Source: JBPYCR01 sp051846915 (GTDB taxonomy: Bacteria; Bacillota; Bacilli; Bacillales; Amphibacillaceae). From it: 64,000 nucleotides of DNA. Below, one piece after another: positions 7,877 through 17,993 of this stretch (within the stretch, counting starts at the first letter, position 1; every line of letters starts with the position of its first letter). The notes below the pieces were generated by a model. It saw only the letters and a program-made list of their open reading frames with translations. It searched no databases and was not told the origin of the DNA. A program made the position numbers and the translations under genes. Location of the stretch: positions 12,751 to 76,750 of the forward strand of contig NZ_JBPYCR010000015.1 of the NCBI RefSeq assembly GCF_051846915.1, written 5' to 3'.

Positions 7877-10390
7877 GTGAAGCAAGAACGACCAAATGTA
7901 GAAGAAATAAATATAAGTGAAGAAATGCGGACTTCCTTTCTCGATTATGCGATGAGTGTGATCGTGTCCCGTGCACTTCCTGATGTACGTGATGGGTTAA
8001 AGCCTGTACACCGGAGAATATTATATGCAATGAATGATCTTGGTATGCATGCAGATAAAGCGTATAAAAAGTCAGCCCGAATTGTCGGTGAAGTTATCGG
8101 TAAGTATCATCCGCATGGGGATTCAGCCGTCTATGAAGCGATGGTTCGAATGGCACAAGATTTTAGTCATCGTTATTTGCTTGTTGACGGACATGGAAAT
8201 TTTGGTTCCGTTGACGGTGATTCAGCTGCAGCAATGCGGTATACAGAGGCAAAAATGTCTAAACTGTCCATGGAATTATTGCGTGATATAAATAAAGATA
8301 CAATCGATTATCAAGATAATTATGATGGAGCGGAAAGAGAACCGATCGTATTCCCAGCACGTTTTCCGAATTTGCTTGTCAATGGTTCCTCTGGTATTGC
8401 AGTCGGAATGGCTACGAACATTCCGCCGCATAATTTAGGAGAGACAATTGATGCCGTTCTTGCGTTGAGTAAAAACCCGGATATTTCTGTTGATGAATTA
8501 ATGGAAAATTATATTCATGGACCGGACTTTCCAACAGCGGGACTTATTCTAGGAAGAAGTGGGATACGAAAAGCTTACGAAACAGGTCGCGGTTCTATTA
8601 CGATCCGTGCAAAAGTGCATGTCGAAGAAAATAAAAACGGTACATCGACAATTATTGTTTCTGAATTGCCTTATCAAGTAAACAAAGCAAAACTGATTGA
8701 AAAAATTGCAGAACATGTCCGTGAAAAAAGAATTGACGGCATAACTGACTTACGCGATGAATCAGATCGGACAGGCATGCGAATTGTTATGGAATTACGA
8801 CGGGACGTAAATGCAAATGTCGTGCTAAATAATTTATATAAATATACAGCCCTGCAAACGACGTTCGGTATTAATATGCTTGCACTTGTAGATGGTGAGC
8901 CAAAGGTGCTAACAATTCAAAAGTGTTTGCAGCATTACCTCGATCACCAAAAAGTAATTATTAGAAGAAGGACCGAATTTGAGTTGCGCAAGGCAGAAGC
9001 ACGCGCTCACATATTGGAAGGGCTGCGGATTGCTTTAGATCATTTGGACGAAGTAATTTCTCTTATTCGAAATTCCAAAACGACGGATATTGCCAGAAAT
9101 GGTTTGATCGAACGTTTTCAGTTAAGTGAAAAGCAAGCACAAGCCATTTTAGATATGCGTCTCCAACGTTTAACTGGATTAGAACGTGAGAAAATAGAAA
9201 CGGAATATAGCGAATTAAAAGCACTAATTCAAGAATTAAAAGCTATTTTGGCAGATGAAGAAAAAATACTAGAAATCATCCGGGAAGAATTGGCAGAAAT
9301 CAAAGAACGATTTAATGATGACCGTCGTTCGGAAATTGTTATGGGCGGTGCCGACTTCTTTGAAGATGAAGATTTAATACCAGAAGAAAATATTGTTATT
9401 ACGTTAACCCATCATGGCTATATTAAACGATTGCCTTCATCGACGTATCGGACCCAAAATCGCGGTGGCCGGGGAATCCAGGGAATGGGAACAAATGATG
9501 ATGATTTTGTGGAACATTTGGTCTCCACCACCACGCATGATACGGTATTGTTCTTTACGAATAAAGGTAAAGTATACCGAGCAAAAGGTTACGAAATACC
9601 GGAATTTGGCCGTACAGCAAAAGGGTTGCCGATCATTAATTTATTACAAGTTGAAAGAGAAGAGTGGATTAATGCCGTAATTACAGTCAGAGACTTTGTA
9701 GATGATTGGTATTTGTTTTTTACAACGAAGCACGGTATTTCCAAACGATCGGCTCTTTCACAATTTGCCAATATACGTAAAGGCGGTTTAATTGCTGTCG
9801 GATTGCGCGAAGATGATGAATTAATTTCCGTTCGATTAACAGATGGAAATAAAGATATAATGATCGCGACAAAGCAAGGATACTTAATTCGTTTTGAAGA
9901 GGACCAAGTGCGTTCAATGGGACGTACAGCTGCCGGTGTGCGCGGTATTTCACTGCGTAAAGATGATGAAGTAGTTTCTATGGAAATCCTGAAACAGGAT
10001 ATGCAAGTCCTTCATGTTACGAATAAAGGGGTAGGGAAACGAACGCCGGAAGACCAATACCGTAGAACGAACCGAGGCGGAAAAGGTATTTTCACGTGTA
10101 AATTAACAGAGGAGACGGGTTATGTCGTTGCCGTAAAGGCGGTAACCGGAGAAGAAGACATGATGTTAATTACTGTAGCCGGTGTATTAATTCGAATTCC
10201 GGTCAGCAGCATTTCCCAAACTGGTCGCAATACGCAAGGGGTTCGTCTTATTCGTCTACAAGAAGATGAAGAGGTCGCAACTGTAGCGAAAGTTGCAAGT
10301 GAAGAAGAAGAGCAAGAAATAGAAGCCGTAGAAGAGCTAGAAACTGACAAAACAGAAGAAATACAGGAAACTGATGAAACAGAAGAATAA
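7877..10390 (+). CDS. gyrA: DNA gyrase subunit A
   Basis: The breakage-reunion subunit of gyrase, 837 residues. The catalytic tyrosine sits in AAAMRYTEAKM (about residue 122), and the quinolone-determining region reads GKYHPHGDSAVYEAMV with Ser at the usual resistance position (about residue 84). The C-terminal domain has the six-bladed repeat with the GyrA-box-like QNRGGRGIQGM. The tail after about residue 800 is strongly acidic. The start is GTG after AGGAGGTAA. A strong terminator follows at 10408. Confidence 0.99.
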   Translation: MKQERPNVEEINISEEMRTSFLDYAMSVIVSRALPDVRDGLKPVHRRILYAMNDLGMHADKAYKKSARIVGEVIGKYHPHGDSAVYEAMVRMAQDFSHRYLLVDGHGNFGSVDGDSAAAMRYTEAKMSKLSMELLRDINKDTIDYQDNYDGAEREPIVFPARFPNLLVNGSSGIAVGMATNIPPHNLGETIDAVLALSKNPDISVDELMENYIHGPDFPTAGLILGRSGIRKAYETGRGSITIRAKVHVEENKNGTSTIIVSELPYQVNKAKLIEKIAEHVREKRIDGITDLRDESDRTGMRIVMELRRDVNANVVLNNLYKYTALQTTFGINMLALVDGEPKVLTIQKCLQHYLDHQKVIIRRRTEFELRKAEARAHILEGLRIALDHLDEVISLIRNSKTTDIARNGLIERFQLSEKQAQAILDMRLQRLTGLEREKIETEYSELKALIQELKAILADEEKILEIIREELAEIKERFNDDRRSEIVMGGADFFEDEDLIPEENIVITLTHHGYIKRLPSSTYRTQNRGGRGIQGMGTNDDDFVEHLVSTTTHDTVLFFTNKGKVYRAKGYEIPEFGRTAKGLPIINLLQVEREEWINAVITVRDFVDDWYLFFTTKHGISKRSALSQFANIRKGGLIAVGLREDDELISVRLTDGNKDIMIATKQGYLIRFEEDQVRSMGRTAAGVRGISLRKDDEVVSMEILKQDMQVLHVTNKGVGKRTPEDQYRRTNRGGKGIFTCKLTEETGYVVAVKAVTGEEDMMLITVAGVLIRIPVSSISQTGRNTQGVRLIRLQEDEEVATVAKVASEEEEQEIEAVEELETDKTEEIQETDETEE

Positions 10391-10407
10391 CAGAAGTTAA
10401 TGACAAC

Positions 10408-10461
10408 AAGGTGATTCTGTAGCAGAAATATTTACTGACTCCAGGATCATCTTCTTTTTTA
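10408..10461 (+). terminator. Rho-independent terminator after gyrA
   Basis: A 13-base stem (10408-10420 with 10441-10453, including two or three G-U pairs) is followed by CTTTTTT. It ends the gyrBA unit. Confidence 0.75.
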
Positions 10462-10565
10462 AAATTAGGGTATTGAATTATCATGCGAACAACTGAAATG
10501 ATACACCACACTAATGAATGGTATATGCAAGACTACAAAACGGTTAATTAAGTTTTTACAGTAAA

Positions 10566-10588
10566 GCTCGTCCACCGAAAAGATTTGT
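10566..10588 (+). repeat. Fragment of dispersed repeat B
   Basis: Bases 10566-10588 (GCTCGTCCACCGAAAAGATT, then TGT) match the core of repeat B at 58.8 kb with about two differences. The flanks do not match, so this is a fragment or a chance survivor. Confidence 0.45.
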
Positions 10589-10680
10589 TTATCGAAGGCT
10601 CATTACTTTACTAAAGGAACACGAGTATACTCCATGAGTAGCAATTTTATTATTTACAATATTTAAAGGGGGGATGCCAC

Positions 10681-11769
10681 TTGCAAGTAAAAACAAGTCA
10701 ATTAATTCCCAGCTGTATTTTATTAAAAGATGTAATTGGCCCATCAAGCCGACCAATTGTCCCTAAAAACACAGTTCTAACCGAACAACATATTAAAGTA
10801 CTACATAAATTTTTAATTAAAACCGCACATGTATCTTCAAAATTAGCAAACGGGGAAGTTTTTACGCCAGATGATGTAATAGAAATAAAAGAAGCGGAAA
10901 AAAGCCCAAAGAAGGTGGAAGGCAACTCTGCTCTAGAACACTATTTATTTGCTGTACAAGAATTTAAAGACAACTTCCACCATTGGCAAAACAATTTGCC
11001 GATTGATATGCCCGCTATCCGAAAAATAATGGTTCCATTACTCAATCGTTTGGACGAATTAGGATCAGCTGTTTTTCGTTTACAGCATTATTCCACAAAA
11101 GCGGATTACGTTTATCATCATTGTGTAGCGGTAAGTTTGCTTTCAGCCTATATCGGAAAAAAAATGAACCTTCCTAAAAATGAGTGTATTCAAATTGGCC
11201 TAGCCGGACTTTTAAGTGATAGCGGCATGGCAAAAATAAACAACTATTATCAAGAAGATCGTTCTTTAACAGAACAGGAATATGCAGAAATTAAAAATCA
11301 CCCAGTTTATTCATTCCGGCTCGTTGAAAAGATCCCAACTCTTTCCACTCAAGCAAAGCTAGCTATTTTGCAGCACCACGAAAAATATGATGGAAGCGGC
11401 TATCCTCATGGATTAAAAGCCGATAAAATTCACGTATATGCACAAATTATTGCGGTTTGCGATATCTATCATGCAATGACGAGTGAACGGGTATATAAGG
11501 GTAAAAAGTCATCTTTTCAGGTAATTGAACAATTGCAAAGAAAACAATTTTCCAAACTTGACCCGAAAGTTGTTTTGCTCTTCATTGAAAACTTAACAAA
11601 CTTAACCGTTGGCACTCCAGTGAAACTGTCTGATCATAGACAGGGGGAAATCGTATTTATTAATCAAAAACAACCGACAAGGCCAATGGTACAACTTGCT
11701 GATAATAAAGAAATTATCATGTTGGAAAAAGAGAAGGATATATACATTGAAGAAGTACTGGAAGAATAA
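10681..11769 (+). CDS. HD-GYP-type domain protein with altered HD motif
   Basis: A 362-residue protein with a C-terminal HD-GYP domain, the fold of cyclic-di-GMP phosphodiesterases. The GYP part is intact (HHEKYDGSGYPHGLKADKI near residues 233-251), with an upstream YHHCVAVS, an NHPVYS histidine and IAVCDIYHAMTSERVYKG. However, the HD dyad, normally LLHDIGK, reads LLSDSGMAK (about 179-187), so the metal-binding His is a Ser. Enzyme activity may be reduced, changed or lost. The N-terminal 130 residues match no domain I recognise. The start is TTG after AAAGGGGGGAT. It stands alone between gyrA and the opposing yaaC, where B. subtilis has an rRNA operon. Confidence 0.85.
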   Translation: MQVKTSQLIPSCILLKDVIGPSSRPIVPKNTVLTEQHIKVLHKFLIKTAHVSSKLANGEVFTPDDVIEIKEAEKSPKKVEGNSALEHYLFAVQEFKDNFHHWQNNLPIDMPAIRKIMVPLLNRLDELGSAVFRLQHYSTKADYVYHHCVAVSLLSAYIGKKMNLPKNECIQIGLAGLLSDSGMAKINNYYQEDRSLTEQEYAEIKNHPVYSFRLVEKIPTLSTQAKLAILQHHEKYDGSGYPHGLKADKIHVYAQIIAVCDIYHAMTSERVYKGKKSSFQVIEQLQRKQFSKLDPKVVLLFIENLTNLTVGTPVKLSDHRQGEIVFINQKQPTRPMVQLADNKEIIMLEKEKDIYIEEVLEE

Positions 11770-11784
11770 AGGCACTTCCTACTT

Positions 11785-12747
11785 TTAATCAAAATTATAC
11801 TGTTCCAGTAGTTCTTCGCCGAGTAAAAGAGGCATTTTTTCTCCGGTTATACGAAGAAATTGTGTGATAAACGGATAATCCATTTCCGGTTTTGTATTGA
11901 GAAGATCCCCCCACCATTCTGTTTCATAACGGCAAATCATACTTAAATTGTATAGTAATAAATAATGGATCATTGTTTCTGGACCGGTAAAATACACGTT
12001 GCGCGTAAATGGAAAACAGACGAATTCATCGTCGATGTTAATTTTAAAAGGACCTTTTAGATAGTTAATCGGTGATGCTAGTACGATTTGTATCGCATCT
12101 TTTGTAACCGATTGCTGTTTAATGGTCGGTAGAAAAGGCCTTATGCGCATTATAAACGCCTCTTCGGTTAAATGATATTGGTCAAGAATCGTTAATGGAA
12201 ATTCCAAGACCTCCGCGCCAATTTTTCCAGTGGAAATCATTGTTTTTTCACGGTTTGCAAATTGCATCATTGGATTCATTTCGGGAATGACAGCAAATAG
12301 GCTTTCCATCTTCCATTTACCGTGCAGTTGCTGGTTTCCGTTATATAAATGCTTGGTGAAGTAAGGAAACAACCCGTTCTGTTGTGTTTTTACTTCATCT
12401 TGCAAAAAAGTGTATTGCTTCTTTTTTCGCTTTCGAGTGGAAACCCCATGCGCCAGAATAGAGGTGGATTCGGGATAATCCGGGCGTGTTGATAACAATA
12501 GCGCCTTAATTAAATGAGTCAGCCCGTAAAAAAACAAAATCGGCTGAATGAGCGGATCCATCTTTTTCCCCGTTTCATAAAATTGCATACCGTGTTGTAA
12601 ATAATACATAAATGCACTGCTGTTTTCATAACTTTTTATTTCCGCATCTTTGCGGTCGCGATTTCGGTAACAGTGAAATAAATATTGCCGGGATGTCTGC
12701 TGTGATTGTAAATACGTAATAAATGCATTTATTTTCTCTTTCTCCAT
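11785..12747 (-). CDS. yaaC: YaaC-like protein
   Basis: A 320-residue protein of the YaaC family, of unknown function, found next to guaB in Bacillaceae. Recognisable parts are SYENSSAFMYYLQHG near residue 40, PILFFYGLTHLIKALLL, and ILAHGVSTRKRKKK. The ORF is open for 36 further upstream codons, but the ATG at 12747 has AAGAAGG just before it and matches the family length. It points toward the HD-GYP gene and is divergent from guaB. No signal peptide or clear membrane segment is seen. Confidence 0.88.
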   Translation of the reverse strand: MEKEKINAFITYLQSQQTSRQYLFHCYRNRDRKDAEIKSYENSSAFMYYLQHGMQFYETGKKMDPLIQPILFFYGLTHLIKALLLSTRPDYPESTSILAHGVSTRKRKKKQYTFLQDEVKTQQNGLFPYFTKHLYNGNQQLHGKWKMESLFAVIPEMNPMMQFANREKTMISTGKIGAEVLEFPLTILDQYHLTEEAFIMRIRPFLPTIKQQSVTKDAIQIVLASPINYLKGPFKINIDDEFVCFPFTRNVYFTGPETMIHYLLLYNLSMICRYETEWWGDLLNTKPEMDYPFITQFLRITGEKMPLLLGEELLEQYNFD

Positions 12748-12950
12748 AAACAACCTTCTTAATTTTACAATATTTTGAATCCACTTTCTTTTTGACGGAA
12801 GCGCTTCACTAGTTGAAAAAAAGGACATGATGACGTATTGTAATTTACAATACAATACATGTTAAAATGAATAACCAATAGTATTAGTTTAGCCAAAATA
12901 GAAGAAATCTATCACTTTTAGCACATAATCAAAATACAAGGAGGATGAAT

Positions 12951-14417
12951 ATGGAGGGGAAGTTTGCCAAAGAAGGATTAACATTTGATGACGTTCTGCT
13001 TTTACCTGCAAAATCAGAGGTGTTGCCAAAAGATGTCAGTGTGAGTACAGATTTGGCACCGAATTTAAAATTAAGTGCTCCTTTTATTAGCGCAGGAATG
13101 GATACAGTAACGGAAGCGGATATGGCAATTTCCATGGCAAGGCAGGGCGGATTCGGTGTTATTCATAAAAATATGCTAATTGAGGAACAAGCGGAAATGG
13201 TCGATCGTGTCAAAAGATCGGAAAGTGGCGTAATTACGAATCCATTTTTCCTCACTCCGGAACACCAAGTATTCGATGCTGAACATTTAATGGGGAAATT
13301 TCGTATTTCAGGTGTTCCAATTGTCAATAATATTGAGGATAAAAAGCTCGTTGGTATTTTGACAAATCGTGATTTACGTTTTATTGAGAATTATTCGATT
13401 TTAATATCGGAAGTAATGACAAGTGAAGACCTCGTGACAGCAGAAGTTGGAACAACGCTGGATGAGGCACAAAAGATTTTACAAAAGTATCGTATTGAAA
13501 AATTGCCGCTTGTTGACGATGAAAATGTGCTAAGAGGATTAATTACAATTAAAGATATAGAAAAGGTAATTGAATTTCCACATGCTGCAAAAGATCACCA
13601 AGGTCGATTAATTGTTGGAGCAGCAGTAGGCGTATCCGGAGATTCATTAAAACGAATTGAAAAACTTGTTGAAGCAGGTGTGGATGTCATTGTCATCGAC
13701 ACCGCTCACGGGCATTCCAAAGGTGTACTGGACCAGGTGAAGCATGTTCGAGAATTGTATCCGGAATTGACTATTGTTGCCGGTAATGTGGCAACAGCTG
13801 AAGCAACGAAGGATTTAATTGAGGCAGGGGCTTCCATCGTCAAAGTAGGAATCGGTCCTGGTTCAATTTGTACAACCCGCGTAGTCGCTGGCATTGGCGT
13901 GCCACAAATTACAGCTGTTCATGATTGTGCTGAGGCTGCAGCACCGTACGGAGTCCCAATCATTGCTGATGGTGGAATTAAGTATTCCGGGGATATTGTA
14001 AAGGCGTTAGCAGCAGGCGCTCACGCAGTTATGCTTGGAAGTATATTTGCCGGTGTTAGTGAAAGTCCGGGCGAAATGGAAATATTTCAAGGAAGACAGT
14101 ACAAAGTTTATCGTGGCATGGGTTCCCTTGGGGCGATGAAGGCAGGCTCTAAAGATCGCTATTTCCAGGAAACCGATGATGTGAAAAAGCTTGTACCTGA
14201 AGGAATTGAAGGCAGAGTTGCTTATAAAGGCTCCTTGGCAAACACGATTAATCAACTGATTGGCGGCCTACGGGCAGGCATGGGATATTGTGGAACACCG
14301 ACGCTTGAGAGCTTACGAAACGATGCTAAATTTATCCGCATTACTAATGCAGGATTGCGCGAAAGTCATCCGCATGAAGTACAAATAACGAAAGAAGCAC
14401 CAAACTATCGAATATAA
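12951..14417 (+). CDS. guaB: IMP dehydrogenase
   Basis: GuaB oxidises IMP to XMP with NAD, the committed step of GMP synthesis. The 488-residue protein has the (beta/alpha)8 barrel with the catalytic loop GPGSICTTR (Cys near residue 308), the flap region around YRGMGSLGAM, and two CBS domains inserted at about 93-210 (VTAEVGTTLDEAQ). An ATG at 12945 directly abuts the AAGGAGG site, so the ATG six bases downstream at 12951 is the better start and gives the 488 residues of the B. subtilis enzyme. Divergent from yaaC and followed by a terminator. Confidence 0.98.
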   Translation: MEGKFAKEGLTFDDVLLLPAKSEVLPKDVSVSTDLAPNLKLSAPFISAGMDTVTEADMAISMARQGGFGVIHKNMLIEEQAEMVDRVKRSESGVITNPFFLTPEHQVFDAEHLMGKFRISGVPIVNNIEDKKLVGILTNRDLRFIENYSILISEVMTSEDLVTAEVGTTLDEAQKILQKYRIEKLPLVDDENVLRGLITIKDIEKVIEFPHAAKDHQGRLIVGAAVGVSGDSLKRIEKLVEAGVDVIVIDTAHGHSKGVLDQVKHVRELYPELTIVAGNVATAEATKDLIEAGASIVKVGIGPGSICTTRVVAGIGVPQITAVHDCAEAAAPYGVPIIADGGIKYSGDIVKALAAGAHAVMLGSIFAGVSESPGEMEIFQGRQYKVYRGMGSLGAMKAGSKDRYFQETDDVKKLVPEGIEGRVAYKGSLANTINQLIGGLRAGMGYCGTPTLESLRNDAKFIRITNAGLRESHPHEVQITKEAPNYRI

Positions 14418-14450
14418 TTGTTGAAAATTGGACAACATTCCAGAAGGTAA

Positions 14451-14480
14451 GGGATTAGGAGCGGCTAATCCCTATCTTTT
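14451..14480 (+). terminator. Rho-independent terminator after guaB
   Basis: GGGATTAG (14451-14458) pairs with CTAATCCC (14465-14472), followed by TATCTTTTT. Confidence 0.85.
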
Positions 14481-14706
14481 TGCACAAAATACATTTATAT
14501 ATCTTCTTTTAAATGGTGATTCCTAGACGATTGTATTCTATTTGCACGATCAGAACGCCATAAATATTAAATGGGAAAAATTACCTTCATAAAAAAGAAG
14601 ATTTTTTAAATGACAATTTTGTGGTAAAATATCAAAGTGTGTATTAAAAAGAATAAGAAAAATTTTAGAAAGACATTCAATAAGGAAATAAGCGGAGGTA
14701 AATAGA

Positions 14707-16041
14707 TTGAAACATAATATATTAAAAAGTGTATACGCAAGTTTTTTAATATTACTTTTAACTTCATTCATCGTTCAGCCAACCATTGTTCAAGCTGCAG
14801 AAACACTTGATTTAAATGCTGAATCAGCTATTTTAGTAGATGCAAATAGTGGGAAAATTTTATACGAAAAAAATGCCGATGAAGCATTACCTCCAGCAAG
14901 CATGACGAAAATGATGACAGAATATCTCGTATGGGAAGCAATTGAAGAAGGTACTATTACGTGGGAGACGACGACGGAAATCAGTGATGTGTTACATAAA
15001 ATATCCGGAAACAACGCATTTTCAGGTATTGGATTGCGTCAGGATATTGATTATACAGTTAAAGATTTATATAATGCCATGGCTATTAATTCTGACAACG
15101 CAACGACGATGGCACTTGCCGAGCTGATTGCAGGGTCGGAAGGCGAGTTTGTCAAGATGATGAATGCGAAAGCGGAAGAAATGGGCTTGCCTGATTACAA
15201 ATTTGTAAATTCTACCGGGTTGGATAATGAATCGCTCGGTGAACATTATCCGGAAGGGACAAAACCGGATGATACGAATCTTTTATCAGCAGAATCAGCA
15301 GCACTTCTTGGCTATCATTTAGTTAATGATTATCCGGAGTCATTGGAAATATCCAGTATTCCTGAAATCGAATTCGATGGTCGCACCATTCGCAACTGGA
15401 ATTGGATGCTTCCTCATGATGCTACTTTTTTAAAACCTCATTTTTATGAAGGTATTGATGGCTTGAAGACAGGTTTTACAGAAAAAGCTGGTTATTGTTT
15501 TACCGGGACAGCAGAACGTAACGGAAAACGTCTAATATCTGTTGTTATGAAAACAGGAAGTGAAGAAGAACGTTTTAAGGAAACTGTAAAATTAATGGAT
15601 TATGGCTTTGACAATTTTGAGTCGAAGGAATTATTTCCGGCAGGCTATCAATTAAAAGATCATGCATCGCTTCCGGTTGCAAAAGGAAAAGCAGATCAGG
15701 TAGAAATTACTTTAAAAGATGCATATCAAACTCCAATTAAAAAAGGTGAAGAAGAAAATTATTCGTTAAATTATAACTATAATGAAGACAAGCTAAATGC
15801 GGAAGGTGAACTGCAAGCGCCGATTAAAAAGGGAGAGAAAGTCGGCGAAGCAACGCTAGCATATGCAGGAGAAGCAGGTAACGGGTATATTATCGACAAA
15901 CCAAATAACAATAAAATTGATATTGTTACAAATCAAGCAGTTGATAAGAAAAATTGGTTCATGCTAATGCTTGGTTCCATCGGTAGTTTTTTTGGGGGAT
16001 TGTTTTCTAGCATTATCGATATGGTAAAAGGTTGGTTTTAA
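14707..16041 (+). CDS. dacA: D-alanyl-D-alanine carboxypeptidase (PBP5)
   Basis: DacA trims the terminal D-Ala from peptidoglycan stem peptides at the outer face of the membrane. The 444-residue protein has a signal peptide (about 1-31, cleaved after VQAA), the three penicillin-binding motifs SMTK (about residue 61), SDN (about 123) and KTG (about 254), the PBP5 C-terminal domain, and a C-terminal amphipathic/hydrophobic anchor ending MVKGWF. The start is TTG after GCGGAGGTAAA. In B. subtilis pdxS and pdxT follow; here a repeat A copy and serS follow instead. Confidence 0.97.
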   Translation: MKHNILKSVYASFLILLLTSFIVQPTIVQAAETLDLNAESAILVDANSGKILYEKNADEALPPASMTKMMTEYLVWEAIEEGTITWETTTEISDVLHKISGNNAFSGIGLRQDIDYTVKDLYNAMAINSDNATTMALAELIAGSEGEFVKMMNAKAEEMGLPDYKFVNSTGLDNESLGEHYPEGTKPDDTNLLSAESAALLGYHLVNDYPESLEISSIPEIEFDGRTIRNWNWMLPHDATFLKPHFYEGIDGLKTGFTEKAGYCFTGTAERNGKRLISVVMKTGSEEERFKETVKLMDYGFDNFESKELFPAGYQLKDHASLPVAKGKADQVEITLKDAYQTPIKKGEEENYSLNYNYNEDKLNAEGELQAPIKKGEKVGEATLAYAGEAGNGYIIDKPNNNKIDIVTNQAVDKKNWFMLMLGSIGSFFGGLFSSIIDMVKGWF

Positions 16042-16070
16042 CTCTGGAAGTCTTGATGTATTTAAAAGGT

Positions 16071-16220
16071 AAGAAAGTATAAATTTTTGTGCATAGCTGT
16101 CTAGCTTAAGCGCCCAGCCCCTCGAGGTCTTAAGCAATAACTCTTCGTGGCAAAAACCGCCACTACGATTTCTTGCTTAGGCTATGCCTGAGGCTGACCA
16201 GGGCGCTTGCGCTTTTCTTA
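16071..16220 (+). repeat. Dispersed structured repeat A, copy 2
   Basis: It begins AAGAAAGTATAAATTTTTGT and ends GGGCGCTTGCGCTTTTCTTA. It matches copies 1 and 3 with few differences and has the same nested palindromes. It lies exactly where pdxST is found in B. subtilis. Confidence 0.85.
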
Positions 16221-16261
16221 TATTTACAGCTTCCATTTGAAACTTTGATGTAAATTGGCTA

Positions 16262-16512
16262 TTATAATGACAGATGAAAAGTATTGAAGGGAAACAGTAC
16301 TCGTATTATTTCTTTCAGCGAGTCGATGGCAGGTGAAAATCGACAGGAGTATACGACGAATCCGTCCCTGAACTGGTTTATGGAAGGCGAGTAAATAAAC
16401 CCGGTGATGTACCGTTACCAACTATGAGCCGGAAGAGTAATCTTCAATCAGGGTGGCAACGCGGGAAAACAACTCTCGTCCCTATTTTCAGGGCGGGAGT
16501 TTTTGTGTTTTT
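16262..16512 (+). promoter_or_regulatory. T-box riboswitch of serS
   Basis: The leader contains the T-box core AGGGTGGCAACGCG (16450-16463) followed by a terminator hairpin (AACTCTCGTCCCT / AGGGCGGGAGTT, 16471-16502, then TTTTT). Uncharged tRNA-Ser would stabilise the antiterminator and raise serS expression. The likely specifier is TCC within GAATCCG near 16358; that codon assignment is tentative. Confidence 0.9.
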
Positions 16513-16565
16513 AGAAACGTATTTTAAAAACGGGATAAGTAATCATAATGAGGAGGAGTTTTTAT

Positions 16566-17840
16566 ATGCTGGATATGAAATTTTTACGTAATAATTTTGA
16601 TGAAGTAACTAAAAAATTAGCCCACAGAGGGGAAGACTTGTCGGAACTGGATAAATTCAGTGCATATGATGAAAGAAGAAGAAGTTTGATCGCGGAAACG
16701 GAGAGCTTGAAAGCGCGTCGTAATGAAGCTTCAAAGCAAATATCCATGTTAAAAAAAGAAAAACAGGATGCAACCGAAGCGATTAAGGAAATGCGTAGCG
16801 TTGGTGAAAAGATTAAACAACTCGATACAGAGCTTACCGAAGTACAGGAAAAACTGGACAAAATGATGTATTCCATTCCAAACATTCCGCATGAGAGTGT
16901 ACCAATTGGAGAGGACGAAGAAGATAATGTAGAAGTACGGAACTGGGGGAATATCCCTGCCTTTACATTCGATGCAAAGCCACATTGGGACGTTGCTTCT
17001 GACTTGGATATTCTTGATTTTGAACGGGCGGCAAAAGTAACTGGTAGTCGTTTTGTTTTTTATAAAGGTTTAGGGGCAAGATTGGAGCGCGCGCTCATCA
17101 ATTTTATGCTAAATTTACACGTTGATGAGCACGGTTATGAGGAAATGTTGCCGCCTTATATTGTGAACCGCACGAGTATGACTGGTACAGGTCAGTTGCC
17201 AAAGTTTGAGGAAGATGCTTTTCGAATAGCGGATTGGGATTATTTTTTAATTCCGACAGCGGAGGTTCCGGTAACTAATTTCCATCGTGACGAAATTTTT
17301 AAAGAAGTGCAATTGCCGAAGAAATATGCTGCGTATAGCGCCTGTTTCCGGTCTGAGGCGGGATCAGCCGGACGAGATACTCGCGGGCTTATTCGCCAGC
17401 ATCAGTTTAACAAAGTAGAGCTTGTACACTTTTCTAAGCCGGAAAATTCCTATGACACGCTGGAACAACTCACAAAAACAGCAGAAAAGGTGTTACAGCT
17501 GTTAAAGCTACCTTACCGGGTGATGAGTATGTGTACAGGAGATTTAGGCTTCACAGCAGCGAAAAAGTATGATATTGAAGTATGGATTCCGACACAGGAA
17601 ACATACCGAGAAATATCTTCTTGTTCAAATTTTGAGGATTTTCAGGCGAGAAGAGCGGGTATTCGTTACCGCAGAGAAGACAATGGAAAACTGGAATATG
17701 TTCACACGTTGAATGGATCCGGCTTGGCTGTTGGTCGTACGGTAACAGCAATTTTAGAAAATTACCAGCAAGAGGATGGATCGGTCGTCATTCCCGATGT
17801 GCTGCGTCCATATATGGGCGGAAAAGAAGTCATCAAGTAA
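16566..17840 (+). CDS. serS: Seryl-tRNA synthetase
   Basis: Class II synthetase that charges tRNA-Ser (and tRNA-Sec where present). The 424-residue protein has the N-terminal coiled-coil arm (about 30-100, rich in Lys and Glu), the motif 2 region FRSEAGSAGRDTRGLIRQHQ and motif 3 NGSGLAVGRTVTAILE. The ORF is open six codons further upstream, but MLDMKFLRNNF at 16566 follows AGGAGGAG and matches the family start. It is controlled by the T-box upstream. A tRNA-Ser gene lies 150 bases downstream. Confidence 0.98.
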   Translation: MLDMKFLRNNFDEVTKKLAHRGEDLSELDKFSAYDERRRSLIAETESLKARRNEASKQISMLKKEKQDATEAIKEMRSVGEKIKQLDTELTEVQEKLDKMMYSIPNIPHESVPIGEDEEDNVEVRNWGNIPAFTFDAKPHWDVASDLDILDFERAAKVTGSRFVFYKGLGARLERALINFMLNLHVDEHGYEEMLPPYIVNRTSMTGTGQLPKFEEDAFRIADWDYFLIPTAEVPVTNFHRDEIFKEVQLPKKYAAYSACFRSEAGSAGRDTRGLIRQHQFNKVELVHFSKPENSYDTLEQLTKTAEKVLQLLKLPYRVMSMCTGDLGFTAAKKYDIEVWIPTQETYREISSCSNFEDFQARRAGIRYRREDNGKLEYVHTLNGSGLAVGRTVTAILENYQQEDGSVVIPDVLRPYMGGKEVIK

Positions 17841-17892
17841 TTTACGGAATATCTCGGGTGGAAAAAGGGGACTCGATATCCATTTGAGGGGA

Positions 17893-17938
17893 TAAGCGTA
17901 GGCGTTCCAATTCTAATTAGCACGCTTACGCTATTCTT
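17893..17938 (+). terminator. Probable terminator after serS
   Basis: AGCGTAGGCGT and ACGCTTACGCT pair (with G-U) around an AT-rich loop; the following ATTCTTCCTC is only moderately T-rich. Confidence 0.5.
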
Positions 17939-17949
17939 CCTCAAAATGA

Positions 17950-17978
17950 TTGACAACAAAAAAATATTAATGTATATT
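17950..17978 (+). promoter_or_regulatory. Promoter of tRNA-Ser
   Basis: TTGACA (17950-17955) and TATATT (17973-17978) are separated by 17 bases and lie just before the tRNA. Confidence 0.8.
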
Positions 17979-17993
17979 ATAAAATGTTGCTAC

